Shown here piece by piece: positions 24,545 to 33,400 of a stretch of 64,000 nt of DNA. The DNA comes from a virus. The stretch spans positions 62,001-126,000 of IMG/VR virus record IMGVR_UViG_3300005731_000013; one strand, written 5' to 3'. The translations under genes and the position numbers were made by a program. Numbering within the stretch: position 1 is the stretch's first letter; each line of letters starts with the position of its first letter. The notes beneath the pieces are model-generated. The model was not told the DNA's origin and did not search any database. It was given only the letters and a program-made list of their open reading frames with translations.

Positions 24545-24831
24545 TGGCATACAAACGAAACAGTCATTTGAGAGAGACAAGGATTGTAAATGGATATACT
24601 GCATTATATAATCCATCAGTTACTCCAGATTATTCTCGAACTTTTGAATTTACGATAACACAAAAATATGTTAAACGCCCAGATTTGCTTGCATATGATC
24701 TATATGGCGATGCACATTTTTGGTGGTTATTCCCTATATATAATCCAAATGCATTGTTGGATCCAATAAACGATTTTACCTTAGAGACTAGTTTATTAGT
24801 CCCAACTCGTGATTTTGTGGCGGGGATATAA
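24544..24831 (+). CDS. 53: Baseplate wedge protein, short gp53-like
   Basis: 95 residues from ATG 24544 (shares TGATG with the upstream stop; a TTG at 24541 is in frame). Shine-Dalgarno AAGGAGG is strong. The core RPDLLAYDLYGDAHFWWLFP aligns with T4 gp53 PEELANAIYGNPQLYWVLLM, a LysM-like segment that joins wedges in the T4 baseplate. It covers only the N-terminal half of T4 gp53 (196 residues), as in several T4-like phages outside the coliphages (from memory). Its stop overlaps the next start (TAATG). Confidence 0.75.
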   Translation: MAYKRNSHLRETRIVNGYTALYNPSVTPDYSRTFEFTITQKYVKRPDLLAYDLYGDAHFWWLFPIYNPNALLDPINDFTLETSLLVPTRDFVAGI

Positions 24832-26912
24832 TGACATATATTCCTAATAGATTAAATGATTATGATACCTATACATATAATATTAGAATGTATATGGTCC
24901 ACCCGTCATATTTGTCACAACTTGATATGGCAATTCAAAATGGAAATGCGAAATTAATCGCAGATAATTCTCAAATAGCAAAATACAATATTTCTGATTT
25001 AGAACAGATTTTTACTGTTGGGCATAATTTGGTCAGAGAAGGCATTGGTAATAAATTTATAATGACAATGAATGAACCAAATGGCGCAACATTGATCAAT
25101 ACATTGAAACAAGTTAGTTTGGATTTAGGAATTGAAAATCATTTACATGCGCGATATATAATTGCAATAGATTTTCGAGGCCGCAAATCAGATGGCAAAC
25201 CGCATAAGTTCAATCAAACATTTTATTATCCTGTTATCATTACATCATTAAATTTCAATGTAAGTGAAGGCGGGGCTGCCTACAATATCAATTTAATTGA
25301 AAATTCAACATTAGGATATCAATATCTGAGCAACAATATAAATGAACAAATTACAGTGGTGGCACGAACTGTTGGTGAATTTGTTACAGAATTTGAAAAG
25401 AAATACAATAACTCAATTTTCAATGCCTGGGCAATAAATGATTCGGCAGGTGAATATTATGACACATTTTCTTTTGAATTTGATGATTCAACATCTGATT
25501 GGAAAAATTGGCGATTTCAAATTTTAGATGATGGCTTGGATATTGGTGCTGTCGAATTAGTAGGATTGCCTGGTGAAGATCCTGCATTACAAATAACTGT
25601 AAATAATGGAACAAATATCACAACATTGTTTTCACAAGTGCTGCAACTGACAGCTGAATATAAATGTATACCATTAACAGGCAAATCTGGCCTAGGACAA
25701 CAATTTGCTAGACCAATACCTAGTGAAAATACAAATACAACATTAGATTCATTGCCAACATTTTTTAAAATGATCAGTAATGTTGAATATGGCAATTATG
25801 ATCGCCTTAAAGGTGATTATCAAAAGAAGATAGTATATAAACTCAAATCATATGTTGTTACGAATGAAATTATTGATGCGATTGCATATCAAGCAAGTAT
25901 TACAAATTCTGGAGTTCAAAATCGTAGAGTAGAAAATCTTATAGCAAATAATTTCCTACGTAAAAGATATGATTATTACTACACAGGAAAAAACACTGAA
26001 GTATTAGAATTTGATATGCAATTTGATAATCTATATTATTATATCACACCATATGGCGAGGGCACAATCGGAGACCCAAACTTTATGGCACCTGTAATTG
26101 CATCAGATAAGGATCAATTGATGGCACGATTGGTTAATTCTAGAAAAGAAGTTGCATCTGCAAAAAAAGCATTCAATGCAGCATCCGCGTCAAAATTGAA
26201 TTTGTCAAATGATATTTTAGATCCACGAGGTGAATCATTCATAACTATTGGTCAAGCGAAAATTCAATTTGATAATGCTTTTGAAAATTTTCGTAGAACA
26301 ACTGATGAAGTAATTGATATATTAAAAACACAATATGAATTAACTGACGCGGATATCAATTATCAATTACGATTTGTCGCAGATACTATTAGTGACCAAG
26401 ATATATCTTCAAGTGACAATGATAGAAAAGGTGGAACCCTGAAACATGGTGCAGTCAAAGCTAATCTGGAAAATCCTGCGGATTTGGTCCAAATTGAATT
26501 AGGAATTCGCGGTGATCCATACTGGCTTGGGGCACCAAATAGCTTTTATAATCAACAACGAAATAGTGACGAAATTGTTGATTATGAAGCAGGATCGCCT
26601 AATTTCTTCTTACAAGTTAACTTGCCAACCTCTGATGAAGATAGTGCAGGCCTGCGTAAACCACAACCAGATTATCAAGTAAGTGGTGTATATACTGTTA
26701 AAAATGTGATCAATAGATATCGGGATGGAATGTTTACGCAACATCTTAATGCAGTTAGAGATCTAGCCACGAATACTATAACTGCATTTGGTAGCTTAGC
26801 AAGTAATAATGTAGATTCGTTTAACACAGATGATGCAAGCATAAAAAGTCAATATTTGGATGTTGCACAACAAATAGAAAATGCAACTCGACGAATAACT
26901 AACAATAGGTAA
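24831..26912 (+). CDS. Baseplate hub protein (gp27-like, tentative)
   Basis: 693 residues. The N-terminal 170 residues contain paired beta modules (MTMNEPNGATLINTLKQVSL, ARYIIAIDFRGRKSDG, PVIITSLNFNVSEGGAAYNI) resembling tube-domain hub proteins. A middle beta region is followed by a helical segment near 430-500 (LMARLVNSRKEVASAKKAFN), and the C-terminus ends in helices. It lies between the gp53-like and gp5-like genes, translationally coupled to gp53 (TAATG), which is where a gp27-type trimeric hub holding the spike would be expected. T4 gp27 has 391 residues. I see no diagnostic motif, so the name rests on context and modular look. Confidence 0.5.
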   Translation: MTYIPNRLNDYDTYTYNIRMYMVHPSYLSQLDMAIQNGNAKLIADNSQIAKYNISDLEQIFTVGHNLVREGIGNKFIMTMNEPNGATLINTLKQVSLDLGIENHLHARYIIAIDFRGRKSDGKPHKFNQTFYYPVIITSLNFNVSEGGAAYNINLIENSTLGYQYLSNNINEQITVVARTVGEFVTEFEKKYNNSIFNAWAINDSAGEYYDTFSFEFDDSTSDWKNWRFQILDDGLDIGAVELVGLPGEDPALQITVNNGTNITTLFSQVLQLTAEYKCIPLTGKSGLGQQFARPIPSENTNTTLDSLPTFFKMISNVEYGNYDRLKGDYQKKIVYKLKSYVVTNEIIDAIAYQASITNSGVQNRRVENLIANNFLRKRYDYYYTGKNTEVLEFDMQFDNLYYYITPYGEGTIGDPNFMAPVIASDKDQLMARLVNSRKEVASAKKAFNAASASKLNLSNDILDPRGESFITIGQAKIQFDNAFENFRRTTDEVIDILKTQYELTDADINYQLRFVADTISDQDISSSDNDRKGGTLKHGAVKANLENPADLVQIELGIRGDPYWLGAPNSFYNQQRNSDEIVDYEAGSPNFFLQVNLPTSDEDSAGLRKPQPDYQVSGVYTVKNVINRYRDGMFTQHLNAVRDLATNTITAFGSLASNNVDSFNTDDASIKSQYLDVAQQIENATRRITNNR

Positions 26913-26917
26913 CAACA

Positions 26918-28681
26918 ATGTCAATCAATCGTAGTTCTGATACTAATAGTAAAAAAGTTAGGGCACAATATAACCAAAATGTTATGGAAAAAGGCCTAAA
27001 AATTCCAACTGGCGTTTATAGGGGCGTTGTGGTTGATGTAAATGATCCTAATAAAATGGGCCGAGTCAAAGTTCATATTATGAAATTTTATGGAACATTC
27101 ACAGCAGGACAAAATGCAGGAACAAATATCGACCCTGAAGATTATTTAGGTGCAATGTGGTGTAGGCAATTAATGCCATTTGGGGGGACATCAACCCCAG
27201 CAGCAGGGCCAAATGGCGTGGTAAGTCAAAATGCATATGGAATGCATGGCCAACCACCATCATTAGATAATGAGGTATTAGTAGCATTTTCTGGTGATAC
27301 GCATAGTGGTATTATTTTGGGTGTGTTGCCTGATCCACAAAAAATTGATGGGTTAGCAGGTGCTGGCGTAACAGGTCAAACAGCATCAGGTGAAACAACT
27401 ATCCGCCAAGAAAGAAGCAAAACAACTTCTACTGCGGATGAACAACCAGATGAACACCCCTTGGCCGAAATACTTAGAAAACAAGGGTTAGATAAAGATA
27501 GAATCCGTGGACAAAATTATTCAAGTCCTACACGAGATCCAAGTTCACAGGTCATGGGAATGACTACACCTGTCGGACATAGTATTACTATGGATGATGG
27601 TGATGGTGAAGATCAAGATAATTTAGGTATGCGTTTAAGAACCGCTGGTGGGGCACAGATTCTTATGGACGACACAAATGGTATGACATACATTAACAAC
27701 CGTGAAGGCAATGTATGGGTTGAAATGAACCGTAACGGTGACATTGATATATATGCCGGAAACAGTATTAACATAGCAACTCAAGGTGATTTTAATTTTA
27801 ATTGCGGCGGCAGCTTCAATTTAAATGCAGGGCGAGCAATTAATATGAAATCAGGTGGCGCAACTGGAATTAAATTAGAAGCAGCGAGCGGAAGTGTTGA
27901 TATATTCGCCCATGCAAATCTTAACTTGCAAGCGGATGCAAATGGAAATTTACGAGTAGCTGGGAATTATAGAGAAACGGCTGGAAGAATTGATATGAAC
28001 GGTGCTCCTGCATTGGCTGCGTCAAAGCCTGCAGTGCAACAACACGCAGGCAATACAAATATAACTGAAAGCATTGCTGGACGGGTTCCAGAAGCAGAGC
28101 CTTGGAATGGGCATTTAGATGTAAGTGTGCTTGATTCGTCATCAGCTAGTGGTGCAACTGCACAAGGAAATAGTAATAGTTATTATTATGGTTCTCCTAC
28201 AGACATGCATTCATATAATGATCAGACTGGTGATTTTGACATTAACAATTATCCTGTCGCTGAAGGAGAAACAGGCGCATTTGTTCAATATAGATCTGGT
28301 GTAGATAAACGTATTGATCCTGCATTGATAACTATGGTTGAAGAAATTGCTCGACGTTTCGGCCGTCCATTGGTTATTACTTCAGGATATCGTTCACCAT
28401 CTAGAAATACAAAGGCAGGCGGCGCAAAATATTCTCAGCATATGTTAGGTAAGGCTGTTGATATTTCAGGTGGCGGATTGACTAACAATGATCGTCTACA
28501 ATTGGTTGCTATAGCAAGCTCAGTAGGAATTAAAGGGATTGGTGTTTATAATGGCGGTAGTCTGCACTTTGATAATAGAGATAGCAGCCGCGCGGGCTGG
28601 GGTTCTGATTATACTAGCAATAGTGTTCCTAGCTATGCAGTCACAACTATAAACAAGCATAAGGCAGGAGGATTTGCATAA
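26918..28681 (+). CDS. 5: Central spike protein gp5-like with C-terminal M15 peptidase
   Basis: 587 residues. An OB-fold (about 28-150; GVYRGVVVDVNDPNKMGRVK, EVLVAFSGDTHSGIILGVLP) is followed by a repetitive beta-helix needle (about 225-350; NVWVEMNRNGDIDIYAGNSI, SFNLNAGRAINMKSGG). At the end (about 460-575) is a peptidase of the M15/VanY type: TSGYRSPSRNTKAGG, SQHMLGKAVDI (His508, Asp515) and LHFD (His550), the zinc-ligand pattern of D-Ala-D-Ala carboxypeptidase-like enzymes. In T4 gp5 the cell-wall enzyme is a lysozyme placed between OB-fold and needle. Here a peptidase after the needle would cut peptide crosslinks during injection. The enzyme call is strong and the role is inferred. Confidence 0.85.
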   Translation: MSINRSSDTNSKKVRAQYNQNVMEKGLKIPTGVYRGVVVDVNDPNKMGRVKVHIMKFYGTFTAGQNAGTNIDPEDYLGAMWCRQLMPFGGTSTPAAGPNGVVSQNAYGMHGQPPSLDNEVLVAFSGDTHSGIILGVLPDPQKIDGLAGAGVTGQTASGETTIRQERSKTTSTADEQPDEHPLAEILRKQGLDKDRIRGQNYSSPTRDPSSQVMGMTTPVGHSITMDDGDGEDQDNLGMRLRTAGGAQILMDDTNGMTYINNREGNVWVEMNRNGDIDIYAGNSINIATQGDFNFNCGGSFNLNAGRAINMKSGGATGIKLEAASGSVDIFAHANLNLQADANGNLRVAGNYRETAGRIDMNGAPALAASKPAVQQHAGNTNITESIAGRVPEAEPWNGHLDVSVLDSSSASGATAQGNSNSYYYGSPTDMHSYNDQTGDFDINNYPVAEGETGAFVQYRSGVDKRIDPALITMVEEIARRFGRPLVITSGYRSPSRNTKAGGAKYSQHMLGKAVDISGGGLTNNDRLQLVAIASSVGIKGIGVYNGGSLHFDNRDSSRAGWGSDYTSNSVPSYAVTTINKHKAGGFA

Positions 28682-29391
28682 TGTTAAAGTTAGTAGAGGC
28701 TAGTAAACGAATTCAATGGGAAACATTTACCAATCAAAATACGTTTTCAACTCAATTTGAAGTAAATGTTGGGGCTGTAACAATTTCTGAATCAATGTCA
28801 GATATGATATTAAGTTACAACACTTGGAGCGGCATACGATATCTAAATGATGATGGCGATTATGTAATTGGATATGGTATTGGGGACCCGGATGACCAAC
28901 AAGGCCAAACTGAAACTGATTCATATATCGAATGGATAGGTCATGTTCGTAATAAACAAAAAACTTTGAGAAATCAATTGCCAATTGTCAATATAACACA
29001 AACTGTTTTTGATGGTTTGATGAGTTTATATTTAGACACTGGAACTTGGCGAACAGTAACCTCAAATGAAGGCACTTATGATTTAGCCGATGCTGTTCGC
29101 AATGGTAATTGGTTATTGGTTGCGGACATTATTTCTAGAGGGAATGTAAATCCAAACAGAAGGCAACATGAGGCACGAGTAATACAATTAGCCGATTATT
29201 CGGCTAGTAAAGATAGAAATCAACAAATTATTCAAGGTATACAAAAATTGCGAACATCATATGTTAACGGCTTTTCAAATGATTTTGATAAAACACAAGC
29301 CGAATTTGTATATTACCGACAACTCGGGGTGTTCTTGCCTAACATGTCAAACTTAAGGCAACGACGCATCGTTGCCCAAGCTGTTACATAA
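28681..29391 (+). CDS. Lysozyme-fold (GH24-like) baseplate protein lacking the catalytic Glu
   Basis: 236 residues, TAATG-coupled to gp5 with Shine-Dalgarno GGAGG. YLNDDGDYVIGYGIGD near residues 54-69 matches the T4 lysozyme segment YKDTEGYYTIGIGH, and RRQHEARVIQLAD (about 160-172) matches the RR-x-x-E helix of the family. The residue corresponding to the catalytic Glu11, in the E-G-x-R sequence just before that segment, falls in NTWSGIRY, where no Glu is present. The domain therefore appears non-catalytic, a structural relic or peptidoglycan-binding part. Because the gp5-like protein next door has no lysozyme domain, this may be its displaced counterpart. Confidence 0.6.
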   Translation: MLKLVEASKRIQWETFTNQNTFSTQFEVNVGAVTISESMSDMILSYNTWSGIRYLNDDGDYVIGYGIGDPDDQQGQTETDSYIEWIGHVRNKQKTLRNQLPIVNITQTVFDGLMSLYLDTGTWRTVTSNEGTYDLADAVRNGNWLLVADIISRGNVNPNRRQHEARVIQLADYSASKDRNQQIIQGIQKLRTSYVNGFSNDFDKTQAEFVYYRQLGVFLPNMSNLRQRRIVAQAVT

Positions 29392-29481
29392 TAGTAAACA
29401 TAAATGTATATAGCCAATTCACCAATCATTACACTGATAAAACAAATGGTGCTATTTGCTTGTATCGACTATTGTTGCTTA
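29392..29481. other. convergent intergenic gap
   Basis: Ninety bases between convergent genes. A weak hairpin CAAAT-6-ATTTG (near 29443-29458) is followed by TTTT on the minus strand and could end the small-gene transcript. Nothing stronger is visible. Confidence 0.3.
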
Positions 29482-29724
29482 TTATCTCCAAGTGTCGCCA
29501 CGGCTACGAGCAATTTCGTCTTCAGAAAAGGCCCCGCCCATACGATCAGGATTCAAACGCCATCCCATTTCGCTGTTTGATTCCTCGAGATCAGCAATTC
29601 TTCCCTCTAGAGAACGGATACGAGCAATAGTTTGCACAACAAGATCACTGTTTCTAGAACCAATGCCCAATCCCTCAGATAATGTCATTAGTTCTTCAAT
29701 CAATTGTTCATTTGTTTTTGGCAT
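29482..29724 (-). CDS. Hypothetical small coiled-coil protein, 80 residues
   Basis: MPKTNEQLIEELMTLSEGLG opens a helical protein with a leucine/isoleucine heptad region (TIARIRSLEGRIADLEES, about residues 32-50). No family is recognised. Shine-Dalgarno AAAGG precedes the ATG. It shares a transcript with the gene at 29791, and a perfect 28-bp palindrome sits directly before its ribosome-binding site. Its promoter is sigma70-like, unlike the surrounding virion genes, so it is probably an early or regulatory gene rather than a structural one (inference). Confidence 0.65.
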   Translation of the reverse strand: MPKTNEQLIEELMTLSEGLGIGSRNSDLVVQTIARIRSLEGRIADLEESNSEMGWRLNPDRMGGAFSEDEIARSRGDTWR

Positions 29725-29736
29725 AATTAACCTTTC

Positions 29737-29764
29737 AACATGTCATAAACGTTTATGACATGTT
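29737..29764. repeat. perfect 28-bp palindrome before the 80-residue gene
   Basis: AACATGTCATAAAC followed by its exact reverse complement, with no spacer. It contains the core AAACGTTT, also found in the promoter palindrome at 30020-30035. It is not followed by a T tract, so an operator or a regulatory RNA hairpin is more likely than a terminator. Confidence 0.75.
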
Positions 29765-29790
29765 TGATAACATGAATGGATACTTTTGAA

Positions 29791-29976
29791 TTAAATCGAG
29801 CGGCGGCTTCCCCAAGCAACATTTTTACTACGTGAAACGTCCGCGGCATCAATTTCATATTCACTTTTGAAAAGGTTGCATTTGATAGTAACTTTGTCGC
29901 CGTTCATTGCAACAATAACACCTGCGTTACCATAAATGGTATATACATTTGCGCCTACTTTCAAGTTCTTACCCAT
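29791..29976 (-). CDS. Hypothetical small beta-rich protein, 61 residues
   Basis: MGKNLKVGANVYTIYGNAGV, then IVAMNGDKVTIKCNLFKSEY. The alternation of short strands and glycines suggests a small beta barrel (KOW/SH3-like), but this is only a visual impression. Shine-Dalgarno AAAGGAC precedes the ATG at 29976. It is the first gene after the sigma70-like promoter at 30013-30041. Confidence 0.65.
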   Translation of the reverse strand: MGKNLKVGANVYTIYGNAGVIVAMNGDKVTIKCNLFKSEYEIDAADVSRSKNVAWGSRRSI

Positions 29977-30012
29977 GTCTTTGTCCTTTTGTCTTTTATT
30001 GCTTACAATATC

Positions 30013-30041
30013 AATATAAAGTAAAACGTTTTACTTGTCAA
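30013..30041 (-). promoter_or_regulatory. near-consensus sigma70 promoter with a palindromic operator in its spacer
   Basis: The minus strand reads TTGACA (30036-30041), 17 bases, TATATT (30013-30018). The spacer is filled by AGTAAAACGTTTTACT (30020-30035), a perfect 16-bp palindrome. A dimeric protein bound there would block RNA polymerase. The core AAACGTTT recurs in the palindrome at 29737-29764. Confidence 0.75.
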
Positions 30042-30073
30042 CTATAATTTATAAAAAACTTGGTTTTTCTTGC

Positions 30074-30081
30074 CATAAATA
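30074..30081 (+). promoter_or_regulatory. late promoter motif CATAAATA, five bases before the gp25 ATG
   Basis: CATAAATA-CTTAT-ATG. As at 1207 and 15862, the predicted transcript start coincides with the first base of the start codon. Confidence 0.5.
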
Positions 30082-30086
30082 CTTAT

Positions 30087-30452
30087 ATGGTAACATTTAT
30101 AGGTTTTTCATCATATAATAAACGTACTGGCACCCAAGTCTTAGAAGATAAGGAACTGGCCAAGCGTGATTTATTAAATCATTTTTATACCCGTCGTGGC
30201 GAACGATTGGGCGAGCCGGAGTTTGGCAGTATTTTGCCTGAATTACTTTTTGAGCAATATGATCAAGTTGTAATTGATGCAGCGGATGAAGATGTACGAA
30301 CAATTATTGGTTTAGATCCAAGATGGAAATTACAAGATTATGATATTGATATTGGCGAGCATACAATTACTATTACTGTCCAACTTCAATATGTGCCGGA
30401 CCTCAGTGTAGATAGGTTAGTATTGTCATATACTGATCAAGAAGGAATATGA
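30087..30452 (+). CDS. 25: Baseplate wedge protein gp25
   Basis: Wedge component with a lysozyme-related fold, conserved in contractile tails. 121 residues from ATG 30087. An upstream in-frame ATG at 30060 would precede the late motif and is less likely. KRDLLNHFYTRRGERLGEPE then FGSILPELLFEQ aligns with T4 gp25 NSLLGIITTRKGSRPFDPEF, including the Arg-Gly and PEFG signature. T4 gp25 has 132 residues. No Shine-Dalgarno sequence is visible, and the late motif just upstream predicts a leaderless mRNA. It starts the long wedge operon with gp6 17 bases downstream. Confidence 0.9.
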   Translation: MVTFIGFSSYNKRTGTQVLEDKELAKRDLLNHFYTRRGERLGEPEFGSILPELLFEQYDQVVIDAADEDVRTIIGLDPRWKLQDYDIDIGEHTITITVQLQYVPDLSVDRLVLSYTDQEGI

Positions 30453-30468
30453 AAGAATGGAACAATAA

Positions 30469-33400
30469 ATGAGTCAAAGTATTAGACAACGAAATTTATT
30501 TGCAGCAGAAGATTATAGAGTAATTTATGATAGTTTTCGCCAGGCGAATTTTCAAGCTTACGATTATGATACAATTCGGGGTGCATTGGTAGAATATATC
30601 AAGCAACAATATCCAGAAAATTATAATGATTGGATTCAAAGTAGTGAATTTGTTGCATTGATTGAAACCTTATCTTTCTTAGCACATTCTCTTGCATTCC
30701 GAATTGATCAAGCAGGCAGAGAAAACTTTCTAAGCACGGCTACCCGCCGTGAAAGTGTCTTGAGAATTGCAGAATTTTTAGGATATACTGCAACACGACA
30801 TCAACCAGCACGTGGTCAACTTAAAGTCGTTGGCATTCGTACAACACAGGATGTATATGACATCAATGGTGCTTCGTTGAAAAACACAACTATTGATTTT
30901 GAAGATGCGTATCAAAATTTCCTGTTGGTAATGAATGAAATTTTGAATGATACAAATAAATTTGGACGACCTACAAATAGTGTTTCTATAGGTAACGTGA
31001 AAACTGACTTATATTCTACAAACAATAGTGCTGATAGAAATATTGTATTTCAAATTAATGGTGACGTGAATAATGTAACTAGATCATTTGAAATACATAG
31101 TTTGGATATAGATTCATCAGAACAATTAGTTGAAGCAGAACCTAATCCTGATTCATCTTTTGACCTAGTATATAAAAATGACAGCCAAGGATTGGGCAGC
31201 GGCAATACAGGTTTTTTTGTAGGATTCAAACAAGGTAATTTACAGTATAATGACATCAATGCAGACCAAGCAATAAGCAATCTTGTAATTGATCTAGGTG
31301 CATCAGATGTAAATGATAGTGATATTTGGGTTCAAGGAATTAATGGTGATGGTGAAGTTCAAGATTCTTGGACCAAGGTTGATTCAACTTTTGGCGCGAA
31401 TACAATGTTTAATACAATTAGACAAGATAATAGAAAATTGTATAGTGTTAAAACTGTAGACAATGATAATGTAAATGTTATTTTTGGTGATGGAGTATAT
31501 AGTGAGATTCCTAGAGGCATATTACGTATTTGGTATCGAACTGGATTGAATCAAACCTATACATTAGATACTTCGGATATTGGCACAGTCTCATTTAGTT
31601 TTGATTATAATGCAAAAGATAATAATACATACAAAGTAACATTCACTTGTGAATTACAATCACCTGTCACAAATGCAGCAGCACAAGAAACAATTACAAG
31701 TATTAAGAATAATGCAGGACGTGTGTTTGCAACACAAGATCGAATGATTACAGCTGATGACTATTCTGTTTATCCATTAACTGTAAGTGAAAACATTAAG
31801 AAATTGAAGGCAGTTAATAGAACTTACACAGGACATTCACGTTTCATCAAATCACAAGATCCAACTGCAACATACCAAAATGTTGATATGTTTGCAGATG
31901 ATGGTTATTTGTATACTGAAGGCAAGGTGTTTAGAAGTTCGTTGGATTTACCAACGAATTTATCAGCCGAACAGATTTATGAACGTTATTTGGCAGATAT
32001 CATAAAAAATCCTGAGGTCATTAACACATTTTATGACAAATATGATGTAAACAATGTCAGTTATACTACATCAGCAACAAGTTATGAATGGCAACAAATT
32101 ACATCAGGATATAAAGGATCAACTGGCTATTTGACTAAAAACAGTGTAATACAAAAGGTTGGTAGTAATGCAACAAATGACTTGAATATTTTACGACCTG
32201 GTGCAATAGTCGAATTTATTGAAGATCCATATGGAACTGGATCTTTAGGCGAGGCGGGCGATTCACTTAACATTGTTGATGGTGGGTCAGGGTATACTAG
32301 CATTCCGACTGTTACTATTAGAGGAACAGGAACAGGCGCAACTGCCATTGCTTCAGTCAGTGGTGGAAAAGTTACGTCTGTAGTGTTGACTGATGGAGGA
32401 CAAAATTATCAAAACCCAGTTATAGTTGATATTGACGGGAATGGAACAGGTGCAAGCGTATCAGTTGTAATTTCAAATTCAACAAGAACATGGGCCCGTG
32501 TAATTGATGTGACGTCTGAAGGGCAAGGTGTTGTTGACACTAATGGCAACCCAACAGGGTTAACATCTAGAGGTCAAGGAACGATTATTTTAAATAAGTC
32601 TATTCCTAATACAGCTAGAGTAAGTAGAATCTTCCCTGCATATAAGACTGAATTTTCAACAGATGAAAAAAATAATATTTTAAGTGAGCTAACAAGTTTG
32701 AATAATTTCGGATTGCGTTACTCAACAGTTGATAATGAATGGATTGTTATTCAATCAGGTGATTTGCCTGATGAGGATGAAAATAATCCAGATTACTTTA
32801 GTTTAGATTACGCAGGTAATGAAACAAATGGGAATTTGGATCACAGTTGGCTTATTCGTGTAAATTATAGTGCGGATGCATGGCGATTTATTTCTAGAAG
32901 AGTTAGATATGTATTCGGGTCAGATAATCAATTACGATTTTATAACCAAAATGGTCGACGTAAATTTAATGTTGACACAAACAAGCCAGAATATGATCAA
33001 GTAGTGGTCAACAGTGTTAATACACAACCTGGAGGATCAGATTATCCAATGGGTGTAGATTCTGTATTTTTTGTTCACAAATATTATACAGAGCCAGATG
33101 GGTATACTGATGATAGGAAAATGATTGTAACATTAGCTGATTATAACAATGACAATTATCCTGATAATCCAATGTCATTTAAAAATCTAGTATCAAATGA
33201 CACCATAACTATTGGGGAAATAACAGATGACGGGAATACATATGTTGTTAGAACTGATGACGGCACATCAGTAACAGGCAGAGATAATCTATCAGTAAAA
33301 TGGAGTAGGATTTCAAGTTCTAATTATAGAATCGATCCAAGTCTTAGCAATATTATTGATGTGTTTGTTCTTAACCAAAATTATGATACTAAATACCGTG

